From positions 59,115,607 to 59,179,606 of the forward strand of contig NC_059500.1 in NCBI RefSeq assembly GCF_018139145.2: a stretch of 64,000 nucleotides of DNA, read 5' to 3'. The number at the start of each line of letters is the position of its first letter. Positions within the stretch are counted from its first letter, which is position 1. Position numbers and translations under genes: made by a program. Of this stretch, positions 52,173-63,134 are shown in pieces. This DNA is from Gymnogyps californianus (Eukaryota; Chordata; Aves; Accipitriformes; Cathartidae). Under the pieces are notes generated by a model, which was given only the letters and a program-made list of their open reading frames with translations, had not been told where the DNA came from and ran no database searches.

Positions 52173-55100
52173 CTTAATGAAACAGTAAACTAAGTTAGGT
52201 ACATTGCATATGCATGAAGCCATTTTTAGAACTCTGTTGGAAAACAAAGCAGTATCACCCATCTATTTTTCTGTATTGGATAAAGAATTTGTTATATATA
52301 TGTGCAAAGATCTGTGCTATGATTCACTGGATGTATTTAACTCAGAACTTGAACTGCACCCCAAAAGGTTACCAGTGGAAAATATCACAACTGAGTCCAG
52401 ATAACTGGACTCATTTTGTATACAGATATTATATGTGTATCTCATATACCTATATTAAGAATGCTCATGACTGGAATTGCTAAATTTGCTCGTACAAGTG
52501 CCTGTATCTTTTGCCAGTTAGGAATATAGGATTGAAAGATCTCCTGAATCAATGCTACTACTGTTAATTCTCTTAGATCACTCCAGGGACCAAGTCTCAG
52601 GGCCTGACTTGTATCCACACGCAGAGAGCTGTCTCTCTGGACCAAGCTGGCTACATTCACACAGTCACACAAATCCATATCTGGCCAGCAAGGTAATTCT
52701 ATGGCATGACACAGTGTGAGGCATGTCTTCATGCTGTCTTTGGTAGAGTCGCAAATGACGTGGCCCCATATCTAGCTACTGCAGAAAACTCTAAAGTGTC
52801 AACTTCCCTCTCAAAAGGAAACCTGAAGCTCCTTATAGCAGGGAGCTCAGAAAAAAAATAACATGCATACACCAGGGATGATCAGGAGACCAGTTCTTTA
52901 CTGAAACAAGGAGGGAGTCAGACAGACACTCCAGGAGCATCCAAACCATCTTGTATATCAGCTTTCATAAACAAGATAGGAGTTTAAGACATAAAATCTA
53001 AGAGTTTTATATTAACTGTATCAGCTCATACCTGTTTACCAAAAGACTACCAGAAGGCAACTCTATAATCAGACTAGAAACAAGACATCAGGAGGTGGAG
53101 AGAAACCAATGTTGATTTTTTAGCATCTTTCAAGAGATGACTTTCAATCAGTTTAGGGAATTTGAAGGATTCAGCAGACAGATTTTTGCCAGCGAAATGA
53201 AAAAGAGAATCCATGAGATGTACAATGATCATGTGAGATCCAATATTAGAAGCAGAACTAGAGGTTTCTAAAAAGAGTAAATTCTGTACATCACAATAGG
53301 GCAAATATACATCTGATAGAAGAGAGCAACAGAAAGTTTGGAAAGGAAATGCTGGGACACAATTTCTCTATTTTTTATGAAGGTCCTGCTAAGTTTCTAT
53401 TTTATTACTGGGGTTCACACTTTTAATCAGTTTTTCTGTAATAAGCACTTTTTGTGCATACTCAAGTTCCCTGTTTACATCAGACTCGTGTAATGTTCCC
53501 AGATAAATAAGGCTATAAAAGGGGACTACTTGTTTACAATATGCATACACAGATTGGGGAGGACTCAGCTCATCTTAGATTATGAAGCACTGAAGCTGAT
53601 GGTAAAAAAACCCAAACCCCTACAAAAACATGGAAAATTTCATAAATACCCGCAGAAGAATCTCTTCTGGAAGATAAATCCCCGCACAGCCATGTGATGT
53701 CCGTAGCAGATGCAAAACAGTTTAAAGATGAATATTGCTTACTTTTCAACGTCATTATGTTATGTATTATTCTGTCATACTGTTTGCTACTGGGAATACT
53801 CATCTTTGCCATATACTTTCTTAAAGAGTACAATGGAAGACATTCAGCAGATCAAAAACCACAACCATGTTTTTTAAACATTATGTCTCAAAATTACAAT
53901 ATGAAGGCTTGGTCTAAAGGAAAAGTTATGTGAGTCTGCATTTCTGATTTTCAGGTTTAGCATGGAGAATATGCTTCTGATTGCTGAGTTACAGTATGTG
54001 AAACCATGGTATTACACAAGATAAATTATTTAAAATACTTCAAATAAATAGTATGAAAGATTGTATTTTTAGATATACTTTGCAAAATATCCTTAGAATG
54101 CCATGCGTGAGACTTAAAATAAGATTCAAGAAGATAAAATAATTTTTAAAAAACCTTATTTGGTCCAGGTAACAAAACCAAACTCTGAAACTAAGAAATG
54201 CTTTTACCAGAGCTTGTAGTTGAAGTTGTTTGGTGGAATATTATCTTTCAGCAAAATTTCTTGAAGAGAAAAAGATAAATTCCCTCATGTTGAGCTATTA
54301 TAAACAGAACTCTGTCAGTCATGTTAATTCAGCCATTGCAAGCACTCGTCTTGTGCCAAAGAAATGTACTGTCTATTATGCAGACAAGTGCATTGTTTCC
54401 CAGGCAGTACAGGTCAACTTTTATCAGACGTATCAGCCATGGAAAACAGACTGATGCTTGTTTGAATGCTCTCTACACAGGATATTTATAGGACTGCCAG
54501 TTTATTACATTATATAAGCACCAGATACAGAACTAAGATGAATAAAAATATTGCTTGATGAGTTCTCTTCTTTCCGTCATACAACTTTCACCTTAAGCTC
54601 GGATATTCCTCTCCCTGCATTTACCTGACTTTCTCCTCTTCAGCCCAGCTGTTAAGTTTCTACCTCTGTCTTCATTCTTCAGCTTCTGCTAGTGCAGGTG
54701 AAATGCAAAATGCCTGGGCAGTCTTCTCCCTTGTCGTACGAATTTTACAGGGACCCCTTTTCCAATTTGGCAGACTAAAGAAGTCACGTTCTTTTTGTTT
54801 CCTTTGCAAGATAAAACGCTCATTCCCATAGCATCTAAGCAGTTTTTCTCTGCATCTGTTCTAGATTGTTGGGGTTTTTTTTCTCCTTTTTTTCCATTAT
54901 GGTTGACCAGGCAGTAACGACAGCCCCGTGGGCTAATTCAGCAGCCAGAGGACAGATGTCTTTTATTGATCTGCGTAATCAAGTCTGCCTTCACATGCCT
55001 GCATACTCTCCTTATAGACTTATATTTAAAAAATGTGATGCTTTTGCTTGTGCAAAGAGGCTAGGCATTTTATTTTTCTGCTGTTTGATCACCAGTGTAT

Positions 55101-55369
55101 CAGTGGCTAATGAAATATTAAAGCTTTTTTTTTACCTTAAAAGAAAAATGCCACAGCCTTTGCCATGAATTTTCTTATTTTCAAACAGAAGCCACTGTTT
55201 CCTGAAGCCCAACTTCGGAGACTTACCAGCTGCTACATTTCTTTTTAAGTAGTCTCTTGGGAAATGACATAACTTTTATTCGTTAAGAAAGCAGTGAAAT
55301 TTCATTCAGATATTTATACTCTAATATTTAATGCTACAACGAATTGATCTAAATATTTCATATTTATGG
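52173..55369 (-). other. ARSB: ARSB intron sequence, nothing recognised
   Basis: This starts the intron upstream of the penultimate exon, which extends at least to the window edge since I found no earlier ARSB exon (I looked for the L-H-N-I-D-type block on the minus strand). No clear repeat or RNA gene is visible in this part. Short ORFs on both strands have no family features. Confidence 0.5.
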
Positions 55370-56107
55370 CAGAAAGCACCCGGGGAGACCCAAGGTTGAC
55401 CTCTACGGTTCTGGAGTCGAGGATATCGAGGATCTGAGGCCCGCTATACTCCAAATGAAAAGGAGATATTAGCAGCATATGAAGGAGTTCAAGCTGCTTC
55501 AGAAGTGGTTGGTACTGAAACACAGCTCCTCTTAGCACCCCGACTGCCAGTGCTGGGTTGGATGTTCAAAGGGAAGGTCCCCTCTACACATCATGCAACT
55601 GATGCTACGTGGAGTAAGTGGGTTGCACTGATCACACAAGGAAGTTGAATAGGAAATCCCAGTCGCCCAGGAATTTTGGAGGTGAACACGGACTGGTCAG
55701 AAGGCAAAGAAGTTGGAATATTGCCAGAGGAGGAGGTAACGCGTGCTGAAGAGGCCCCACTGTATAATAAACTGCCAGAAAATGAGAGGCAATATGCCCT
55801 GTTCACTGATGGGTCCTGTCGCATTGTAGGAAAGCATCGGAGGTGGAAGGCGGCTGTATGGAGTCCTATACGACAAGTTGCAGAAACTGCAGAAGGAGAG
55901 GGTGAATTGAGTCAGTTTGCAGAGGTGAAAGCCTTCCAGCTGGCTTTAGACATTGCTGAACGAGAAAAATGGCCAATACTTTATCTCTATACTGACTCAT
56001 GGATGGTGGCAAATGCCCTGTGGGGGTGGTTGCAGCAATGGAAGCGGAGTAACTGGCAACGCAGAGGTAAGCCCATCTGGGCTGCCGCATTGTGGCAAGA
56101 TATTGCT
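55370..56107 (+). pseudogene. ERV pol fragment: RT connection and RNase H, broken
   Basis: The plus strand encodes a decayed piece of retroviral pol from the end of reverse transcriptase into RNase H. One frame runs throughout, interrupted by in-frame stops at 55397-55399 and 55646-55648. Early blocks include YTPNEKEIL and LLLAPRLPVLGW. RNase H is marked by FTDGSC (first catalytic Asp), EVKAFQLALDIA (catalytic Glu) and YTDSWMV (second Asp). Sequence stops abruptly after D-I-A-A, before the rest of RNase H and the integrase, where it is fused to a tRNA-like sequence. The 5' side ends near 55366 in unrelated intron sequence. Gag, protease, the RT catalytic core, integrase and env are all absent. 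The fragment points in the opposite direction to the adjacent LTR, so this is a rearranged, non-functional locus. Confidence 0.88.
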
Positions 56108-56183
56108 GCCCAGCTAGCTCAGTCGGTAGAGCATGAGACTCTTAATCTCAGGGTCGTGGGTTCGTGCTCTGCATTGGGTGCCA
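56108..56183 (+). tRNA. tRNA-Lys(CTT)-like sequence with CCA end, ERV-associated
   Basis: A full tRNA cloverleaf can be laid out: acceptor 5' strand GCCCAGC (56108-56114), D arm GCTC/GAGC, anticodon stem TGAGA/TCTCA, anticodon loop CTCTTAA with anticodon CTT at 56141-56143, T stem GTGGG/TCTGC with TTCGTGC loop, acceptor 3' strand ATTGGGT, discriminator G, then CCA at 56181-56183. Vertebrate tRNA genes do not encode CCA, so this copy derives from a mature tRNA, not from a gene duplication. The 5' half looks pristine, while the T arm and 3' acceptor carry several changes giving wobble or unpaired positions. Read on the minus strand, TGGCACCCAATG begins 7 bases after the terminus of the LTR at 56191, exactly where a lysine-tRNA primer binding site belongs. 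I call it a retro-copied primer, probably not a functional tRNA gene, although A- and B-box-like regions remain. Confidence 0.85.
56166..56183 (-). promoter_or_regulatory. Retroviral primer binding site (Lys type)
   Basis: On the minus strand the sequence starting TGGCACCCAATG is complementary to the 3' end of the adjoining tRNA-Lys-like sequence. It follows the LTR terminus CCACGACA after a 7-base spacer CCCTTTT. That is the standard 5' LTR-spacer-PBS arrangement. Unusually, complementarity to the tRNA continues through its entire length. Confidence 0.75.
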
Positions 56184-56190
56184 AAAAGGG

Positions 56191-56780
56191 TGTCGTGGTT
56201 TAACCCCAGCCAGCACCTAAGCGCCATGCAGCCACTTCCCCGTCCCCCCTCCCAGTGGGGTGAGGAGGAGGAAAGGGAAAAAAAAGTAAAACTCGTGGGT
56301 TGAGATAAGAACAGTTTAATGACTAAAGTAATATATAATACTAACAATAGTAATAATGAAATATAATAATAATAGTAATGAAAAGGACTGTAACAAAAAA
56401 AGGAAGGGGGGGGGGGGAGAAAAAAAACAGTGATGCACAATGCAATTGCTCACCACCTGCTGACCGATGCCAGAGCCGCGATCCGCCCCTCCCGGCCAGC
56501 TCCCCCCGTTTATATACTGGGCATGACGTTCCATGGTATGGAATATCCCTTTAGCTAGTTCAGGTCAGCTGCCCCGGCTATGCTCCCTCCCAGCTTCTTG
56601 CACACCTGCTTGCTGGCAAAGCATGGGAAATTGAAAAGTCCTTGGCTTAAGATAAGTGCTGCTTAGCAACAACTAAAACATCAGCGTGTTATCAACACCA
56701 TTCTCACACTAAATCCAAAACACAGCACTGTACCAGCTACTAAGAAGAGAGTTAACTCTGTCCCAGCCAAAACCAGGACA
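56191..56780 (-). mobile_element. ERV LTR (5' LTR type), same family as 30281-30875
   Basis: A 590-bp LTR with intact TGTCC...CACGACA termini on the minus strand. The TATA box (TATATAAAC, 56508-56516) and the ATTAAA poly-A-like signal (56315-56320) are in sense order on the minus strand. Both sequence and architecture match the solo LTR at 30281-30875. Because it is followed on the minus strand by a primer binding site, it is a 5' LTR, but the rest of the provirus in that direction is missing and replaced by an inverted pol fragment. The flanking five bases beyond the LTR (AGTGT) have no partner that I can find. A long G homopolymer occurs near 56405. Confidence 0.92.
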
Positions 56781-57594
56781 AGTGTTTTGTTTGGAGTTGT
56801 ATGTCACCAAAAAGTATTCAAATAGTTTTTATATCTCTATAGAAAAATCAAGTCCTGCAGAAAATGATGCTCTTGGTAAGTGACTTTGGAGTTTACACCA
56901 TATTTCAAGACCATCCTTAGTCTTAACAGCCTGAAAAATGGTTTCAGGATCAGATTTTAAAAGGAATTGAGGTGGTCAGCTCCCACTACCTGCAAAAGCA
57001 CTTTATTATCTAAATACTTTAAAAGCCTGGCCCTTTGACCCTTATGAGAACTTCAGCTTAGTTATTTCCATTATCATACATTGTCTCTGTAAACAGATAT
57101 ATATTCCAAATTAGGATGTAAAAGCCTAAATAATTTTCAATAGCTAATTTGTATCTTCAAGAGACTTGATTTTTCAGAAGGCCAATGTAATCAGCTCTGA
57201 AAAATCTATGCAAGATACTCAGAAAGCGTAAGTCAAAAATGTTAGCTGCATTTGCAAAAATAATTGCTGTTTTGATAAATTGAATATTCCACAGCATACT
57301 CTTCAGGCAGGACATTGAAAAACTTACTACTGGATAAGTATATAAATAACATCCTGAATGGTGACCAGAGAATACATGGGACTTTTTAAAAAGGTGAACA
57401 ATTTTTCAATACATTAAGCCTTGCTAATGCACAAACATAAGTACAACAAAAGGGAAAATAATGAACATGGGGGAAAAAAGCCAGTCCTCACTCTGCATAC
57501 ACAAAAGAATGTGCTCTGAACAAGCTATTGCTATTTAGGGAAGAGTGCGAAGTTTTAATGAACAGGTAACGTCCAGCAGCAGTCAAGAAAAGCA
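56781..57594 (-). other. ARSB: ARSB intron sequence, nothing recognised
   Basis: AT-rich DNA between the LTR and the next old LINE. No exon, RNA gene or repeat was recognised. Confidence 0.4.
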
Positions 57595-58237
57595 AAACCA
57601 GTATTAGAAGTGGCAAAGAATGGGACACTATGCCACCACCTAGGTCCTTGTTGTGCCTCACATGCAATACTGTGCGGTTTTGGTCCCCATGTTACCAAAC
57701 AGACACAGAAAAACTGTACGCGATACAAAGAGATGTGACAAGGAAGATTAAAGCTATGGAACAGCTTCTGTGTGAAGAATGACTAAATAAATAGGACTCT
57801 TCATCCTCAAAGATGGACAACTGATGAGGGACAGGACAGAGGTCTATGAAATTGTGTGGCCATGACAAGCTGAATAAGGAACACCTGGTCTTTCCTAATA
57901 GAGGCATCAAATAAACTACGAAGTCGCATATTCAGAATAAACAATAGTATATACTTCCTTATCACAAACCAAACTCAAGTGTGGAATACCTTTCCATGGG
58001 ATGCTGTGGATGCCAGAAGTTTATGCAGGTTGAGTGATAAAAAGGGTTCACAAAGTGGAAGAAAAATCCATCAAGGATTCTTATATCCAAAATCACAACC
58101 TAAAGATCAGGAGCTCCATCAGCTGCAGGTTGGGGGGGGCACACAAGAGAAGTATATTTATGTGTTTGCCCTCAAACACTCCTTCCTACACAACTGCTAC
58201 TCTCAGAAACAGAATAATGAGCTAGACAGATTTTTGG
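57595..58237 (+). mobile_element. Ancient CR1-type LINE, 3' part, interrupted by LTR
   Basis: Collinear on the plus strand with the C-terminal coding part of old amniote CR1 elements. It has 'caatactgtgcggttttggtcccc' type sequence near 57665, 'atggaacagcttctgtgtgaagaatga' type near 57755, 'gaggtctatgaaattgtg' near 57839, and 'gtggaatacctttccatgggatgctgtggatgccag' type near 57979. It reaches the family's 3' region ('ttttggcctga') just where the LTR at 58243 begins, so the retrovirus inserted into, or at the edge of, this older LINE. No frame is open. Confidence 0.6.
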
Positions 58238-58242
58238 CCTGA
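58238..58242. repeat. Target-site duplication (left) of solo LTR
   Basis: CCTGA immediately before the LTR, repeated exactly at 59398-59402. Confidence 0.9.
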
Positions 58243-58428
58243 TGTGGTGGATTGACCCTGGCTGGATGCCAGGTGCCCACCAAAGCCGCTCTATCACTCC
58301 CCCTCCTCAACTGGACAGGGGAGAGAAAATAAAACGAAAGGCTCGTGGGTTGAGACAAGGACAGGGAGATCACTCACCAATTACTGTCACAGGCAAAACA
58401 GACTCGACTTGGGGAAAAATTAGTTTAA

Positions 58429-58434
58429 TTTATT
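58429..58434 (-). terminator. LTR polyadenylation signal
   Basis: AATAAA on the minus strand in the 3' part of the long solo LTR, in the expected position for the end of the R region. Confidence 0.6.
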
Positions 58435-58654
58435 ACTAGTCAAATCAGAGCAGGATAATGAGAAATAAAACCAAATCTTAAAACACCTTCCCCCCTCCCT
58501 TCTTCCCAGGCTTAACTTTACTCCTGATTCTCTATACCTCCTCCCCCCCGAGCAGTGCAGGGGGACAGGGAATGGGGGTTTGGGTCAGTTCATCACACGT
58601 TGTTTCTGCCGCTCCTTGCTCCTCAGGGGGAGGACTCCTCACGCTCTTCCCCAG

Positions 58655-59090
58655 CTCCAGCGTGGGGTCCCTCCCACCAGAGACAGTCCTTCACGAACTT
58701 CTCCAACTTGAGTCCTTCCCACGGGCTACAGTTCTTGACGAACTGCTCCAGCGTGGGTCCCTTCCACGGGGTGCAGTCCTTCAGGAACAGACTGCTCCAG
58801 CGTGGGTCCCCCATGGGGTCACAAGCCCTGCCAGCAAACCTGCTCCAGTGTGGCCTCCTCTCTCCACAGGGCCACGGGTCTGCAGGTCCTGCCAGGAGCC
58901 TGCTCCAGTGCGGGCTTCCCACGGGGTCACAGCCTCCTTCGGGCATCCACCTGCTCCAGTGTGGGTTCCTCCACGGGCTGCAGGTGGATATCTGCTCCAC
59001 CGTGGACCTCCATGGGCTGCAGGGGCACAGCCTGCCTCACCATGGTCTTCACCACGGGCTGCAGGGGAATCTCTGCTCCGGTGCCTGGAG
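58655..59090. repeat. Degenerate tandem array inside the LTR
   Basis: The motif CTCCAGYGTGGG recurs at about 58655, 58746, 58795, 58843, 58903 and 58954, each followed by a CCCACGGG(G/C)T-type block, with related decayed units to about 59090. Unit spacing is roughly 48-60 bases. On the minus strand the units encode a repeated P-x-W-S-R-type peptide if translated. Confidence 0.8.
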
Positions 59091-59397
59091 CACCTCCTCT
59101 CCTTCCTTCTTCACTGACCTTGGTGTCTGTGGAGTTGTTTCTCTCACATCTTCTCACTCCTCTCTCTCTGGCTGCAGCTGCTACTCCCCTGTAACTTCTT
59201 TTCCCTTTCTTAAATACGTTATCCCAGAGGCGCTACCACTGTTGCTGATGGGCTCGGCCTTGGCCAGCGGCAGGTCCGTCTTGAAACCCGCTGTCATTAA
59301 CTTTATCGGACATAGGGGAAGCTTCTAGCAGCTTCTCACAGAAGCCACCCCTGTAGCCCCCCCTGCTACCAAAACCTTGCCATGGAAACCCAATACA

Positions 59398-59402
59398 CCT
59401 GA
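59398..59402. repeat. Target-site duplication (right) of solo LTR
   Basis: CCTGA directly after the LTR terminus, an exact match to 58238-58242. Confidence 0.9.
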
Positions 59403-59569
59403 TCATACACAAGACGTGTTACCAAATCACTTTCAGTTCAGGACAAGCCAAATATTTTGTTTACAAAAGAAAGTGCTATGTTGAAGCAGATTTATGCAAC
59501 CCCTTTTATTATATCAATCTCTATATGCACTGAACTGAAAGGGTCAAAACTTTCACAAAAGATAAGTAT

Positions 59570-60021
59570 AGAATCATAGAATCATAGAATATCTCAAGTT
59601 GGAAGGGTCTATACGGATCATCGAGTCCAACTCCCTGCTCCTCACAGGACTACCTAAAACTAAACCATGTGACTAAGAGCATCGTCCAGATGCTCCTTGA
59701 ACTCTGACAGGCTTGGTGCCGTGACCACTGCCCTGGGGAGCCTGTTCCAGTGACTCACCACCCTCTCCGTGAAGAACCTTTTCCTAATGCCCAATCTGAA
59801 CTGCCCCTGACTCAGCTTCATTCCATTTCCTTGTGTCCTATGGCTGGTCACCAGAGAGGAGATCAGCACCTCCCCCTCCGCTGCCCCCCTTGAGGAAGTT
59901 GTAGACTGCGATGAGGTCACCCCTCAGCCTTCTCTTCTCCAAGCTAAGCAAACCAAGTGACCTCAGCCGCTCCTCCTAGGTCTTGCCCTCAAGGCCTTTC
60001 ACCACCTTGGTCACACTCTGT
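59570..60021 (-). mobile_element. CR1 LINE, 5'-truncated
   Basis: Starts (at its 3' end) with three overlapping octamers TAGAATCATAGAATCATAGAA, then runs on the minus strand through the CR1 3' UTR and the C-terminal end of ORF2. An 86-codon stretch (59920-59660) reads HRTQGNG, FRLGIRKRFF, HWNRLPRAVV and FKEHLDDAL, closely matching CR1 reverse-transcriptase C-termini, so it is relatively young. It is truncated near 60021. It is sense with respect to ARSB and lies in its intron. Confidence 0.93.
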
Positions 60022-63000
60022 AAGTATATATGATTCAGATTCAGGTTTAACTGTAGTTTTACAAATAAGTGAACACCATGAGTCATTCCTAGCATACCCT
60101 CTAGTTTACTTTCAGTGCTATTCTTAAAAGGAGGGATAGCATAAAGAAATGAGAATATCAATTTGTATTAGCAATGGCTTCCAATGCACAGATCAGTCCG
60201 TATCAGTGCAGACAAGTCAGTTATTTGCTTAAGGCTTGTTCTTCACTTATACCAGAACGTAAATCAAGAGTAAAATAATTGAAATAATGGATTCACACCA
60301 GATTTATACCACTGTGATTGAGATCAGAATCTGATACCTACATTATTTCCTGCTTTAGTCATAGAATTTTAAATTTAAAAAAAGCCCCTACAATTTACAG
60401 GAATGTTACAAGATAACAGGTTTTGCCATACTGAAGAAGTTATTTGGTACATTCAATCCAGCAGTGTGTCCCAAAAAGTAATGAATAACTGATGATTGAA
60501 AGTAAAACAGAAAAGATAAACCAAAACTGCTTACTTTGCCTACCAATCTGTTCTTTCACGTCACTTACTAAGCATAGGGAAGATCATAAAAAAATGAGGC
60601 AATGTGCTTAGCCCTGTTTTTTTCCTCCTAGCCTTTCAAAAAATCTCTTCTGACCTCATTCAATATCCCATGTGTACTCCTGATTTAATACATCATTTAG
60701 GTTAGGTGGGTAGCTCTTCCAGAGGAAAAAAAATGTCTTCCTATGTATTTTTGCATACACAATAGCCTTCTGCTTCACTCATTAGTTCACCTATCCAACT
60801 GGGCAATGATTTCTGGGGGCGGAAAACAGGAAGAAACATTTCTTCCCTGGTCATCAATGTATGCTTGAGAATCGATCATCTGTTCCTTGGCTCATACAAT
60901 CCTACTCGCCTATCAGAAACTTATCTAAAATAAAAAAATACTAATTTATCTGACCACCACGAAAAAGACAAAAATGTCTGAAAATCCATTTATTTTCTAT
61001 GTAACTCAAAACCTTTTGAATTCTTCTACTACTGCTGTACACCAAAATAACTTTGTGACCCTTTGATGCCTACAATGCTACATGGTAATAAAAAAAGAAG
61101 GGTTGATCCAGTTTTACTACATTTTACAGCTTTAGATGTCGTATCAGAAGTTCTCTACTCCTCTTCCTGTATGGGGCCTATAAATCCAATTTGTTTATTT
61201 TTCTAAGTCTTAGGATGTTCCTGACAGGTTTCACTGATATTCTCTGAAATATTTAATATTCAATCAAGAGCAAATACTAAAAAAAAAACCATTTTCCTAA
61301 TGCAAGCAAAATAAAAAAATAGCAAAGACAACAACAAAAAGGCACTGCAACACAATACTTGGTAGGTAGGCTGGAAAATTCAGATATGTCAGCATCTTTG
61401 TAAATATTTCCTATGATTTGTTTCAATCTTTTGCTTTCTACTTTGCAAAGCAAATATTTCAAGTACCACGTAACCATAACTTGTAAAAAAAGGTTTAAGG
61501 ATAGTCAACACCCATATTGTGTAAATTTGCATGGTTTAAAAAAAAAAAAGGTAGAATCTGAACTTTTTTTTTTAAAGAAAGGCTTGTTCTTTAGATCAGT
61601 CTAAAAGATAAATTTGTGGAAACATTTTATTAAATGTAATAACTTTCTTAAGAGTATAGTCATTTAACTTTCACTATCTAATTTTTAATCATAAGAAGGA
61701 AGAAGATAAACGGCAAATTTTCAGCTGAGATTCCCAAAAAAGGGAATATATAGGGGAATACATATTCTATATCAATATATATGATATCTGCACAGATCTA
61801 ATAAGCATAGATCAATTACTCTTCTCATTCCTCTAGCTCTCCTTCTTCTTTCTTTCAATGAGACCAACTCAAGCAATTGGTAGAAACCTAAAATGTGGAG
61901 ATATAAATAGACAGTACATCTAAAAATAAAATATACTGCCTTCAGTCTATGATTAAGATGATGAAAATTATCCATGTTGAGAAGAAGTTTTCTTGCTTGG
62001 TAAGAGATCAAAGAGCACACAGTTCTCTCTAACATGCCATTTAGCGAGGTCCTGACCACAAAATTTAAAGGGTCCAAAACAATATTGCTTGAAGCATGCT
62101 ATATTTCTGTACACTGTGGTCTACAACCCTAGTGTGCAGGGAGGCGATGTTGGGTACTGGAGAGCAATTTTGGAGAAAGACAAAAGAACATTAATTTATT
62201 ATTTATTTGGGAGACAGAGACCTGCCCAAAGAGTTAATCTAAACAGCCTAAGTGAGTGTCAGGTTGACTATGCCTCTACAATTTTTCAATATCTTACACA
62301 GTAACAAAGTGCATTCTTTTATAAGCAGCTACACATAATCAGTGCGCTTTACGGACAACAGAAGCAAATGAAGCTTCTACTTTTGTTCCTTCATCTGCAA
62401 AACAAGGATGTTAGAAGTTATCTACCTTTTGCAGCATATTTCCCAAAGGAAAAAGTGAAAAATATCAGCATTCTCTGTAGTTAAACTTTTATTTATGATA
62501 ATATGATGTAGCAGCAGATTCAGCCATATGACAGGGAAAATGTAATCACAAAAAGCTCCAAGCTTAATTGCAACCTGCTTGATGGAAAAGACTGAAAAGC
62601 ATGCATTAAGGAAAGCCACAAAACCCAGGGTAAATTAAGATTTTAGATGGCTCATACTCTTTCCAGTGCAAATTACAAACACATCTGAAGCAAATAATAA
62701 ACAGGTGCTACTGCTTTGCAGGTGTAAAGTACATCTAAGAACTTTCAGCCAAAGCAGGAATATCACCAACATTTCCTGTAACACAAGTGTGTGTGCATAT
62801 TACACTACCTGGATGTCTAAATAGTTTGATACCTTGCAGTTTACAATGTATACCTCACAAAAGGATTCCCTAGATATTCGCTTAGTAACTAAAAATTATC
62901 TCTGTAGTTCTCAAGACTTCTATTTCAGTATAAATTTTGTCTGGCTATGCAACACCCCCATCACTTATTTGGTTACTCCACTCCAATATTTAAATAGTAC

Positions 63001-63134
63001 ATTAACAGGATCCACATAGAACAAAAGTTTACTTCTCGTACCACATGGCCATCTAGGCCAAGAAACTAAGCAACCAAAGATACTCACATGGACAGAAAAG
63101 TATCTAATAAAATGGGAAACAAAAAAAGTTTTGA
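60022..63134 (-). other. ARSB: ARSB intron sequence
   Basis: AT-rich intron DNA without a recognised exon or RNA gene. At about 60259-60337 the sequence resembles a widespread old reptile/bird repeat ('gtaaatca...', 'attcacaccagatttatacc', 'gagatcagaatctg'), possibly related to the copies at 26935 and 41798; the assignment is weak. A short palindromic patch with AT-rich repeats lies at 61735-61790. Confidence 0.4.

Larger units (their letters stand above)
58243..59397 (-). mobile_element. Solo LTR, long avian ERV family with internal repeats
   Basis: A 1155-bp LTR with termini TGTATTGG...CCACCACA on the minus strand, flanked by a perfect 5-bp duplication CCTGA. No internal region remains. 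Orientation is set by a TATA-like TATTTAAG (about 59209-59216) followed downstream on the minus strand by a poly-A signal AATAAA (58429-58434). The central part is a degenerate tandem array (58655-59090). Stop-free reading frames occur there on both strands (up to 257 codons on the plus strand); these follow from the GC-rich repeats and are not proposed as genes. The family differs from the LTRs at 30281 and 56191. The intact ends and clean duplication suggest a moderately young insertion. Confidence 0.92.

Noticed and set aside
56108..56183. A functional nuclear tRNA-Lys gene
   Set aside because: The encoded CCA, the mispaired T arm and 3' acceptor strand, and its exact position as an LTR primer binding site favour a retro-copied primer over an ordinary tRNA gene.
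56191..56780. Reading this LTR as a plus-strand 3' LTR ending the adjacent pol fragment, with AAAAAGGG as a polypurine tract
   Set aside because: The TATA box and poly-A-like signal are in sense order only on the minus strand, and the sequence beyond the LTR end is a lysine-type primer binding site. The short purine run is the complement of the PBS spacer.
58555..59328. 257-codon plus-strand ORF and a 125-codon minus-strand ORF
   Set aside because: Both lie wholly inside the solo LTR and its tandem array. Open frames on both strands reflect repeat composition, and there is no known protein domain.
60259..60337. Confident assignment as a third copy of the 26935/41798 repeat
   Set aside because: Only short motifs are shared and the alignment is weak by eye. 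Mentioned as a possibility but not listed as a separate repeat.
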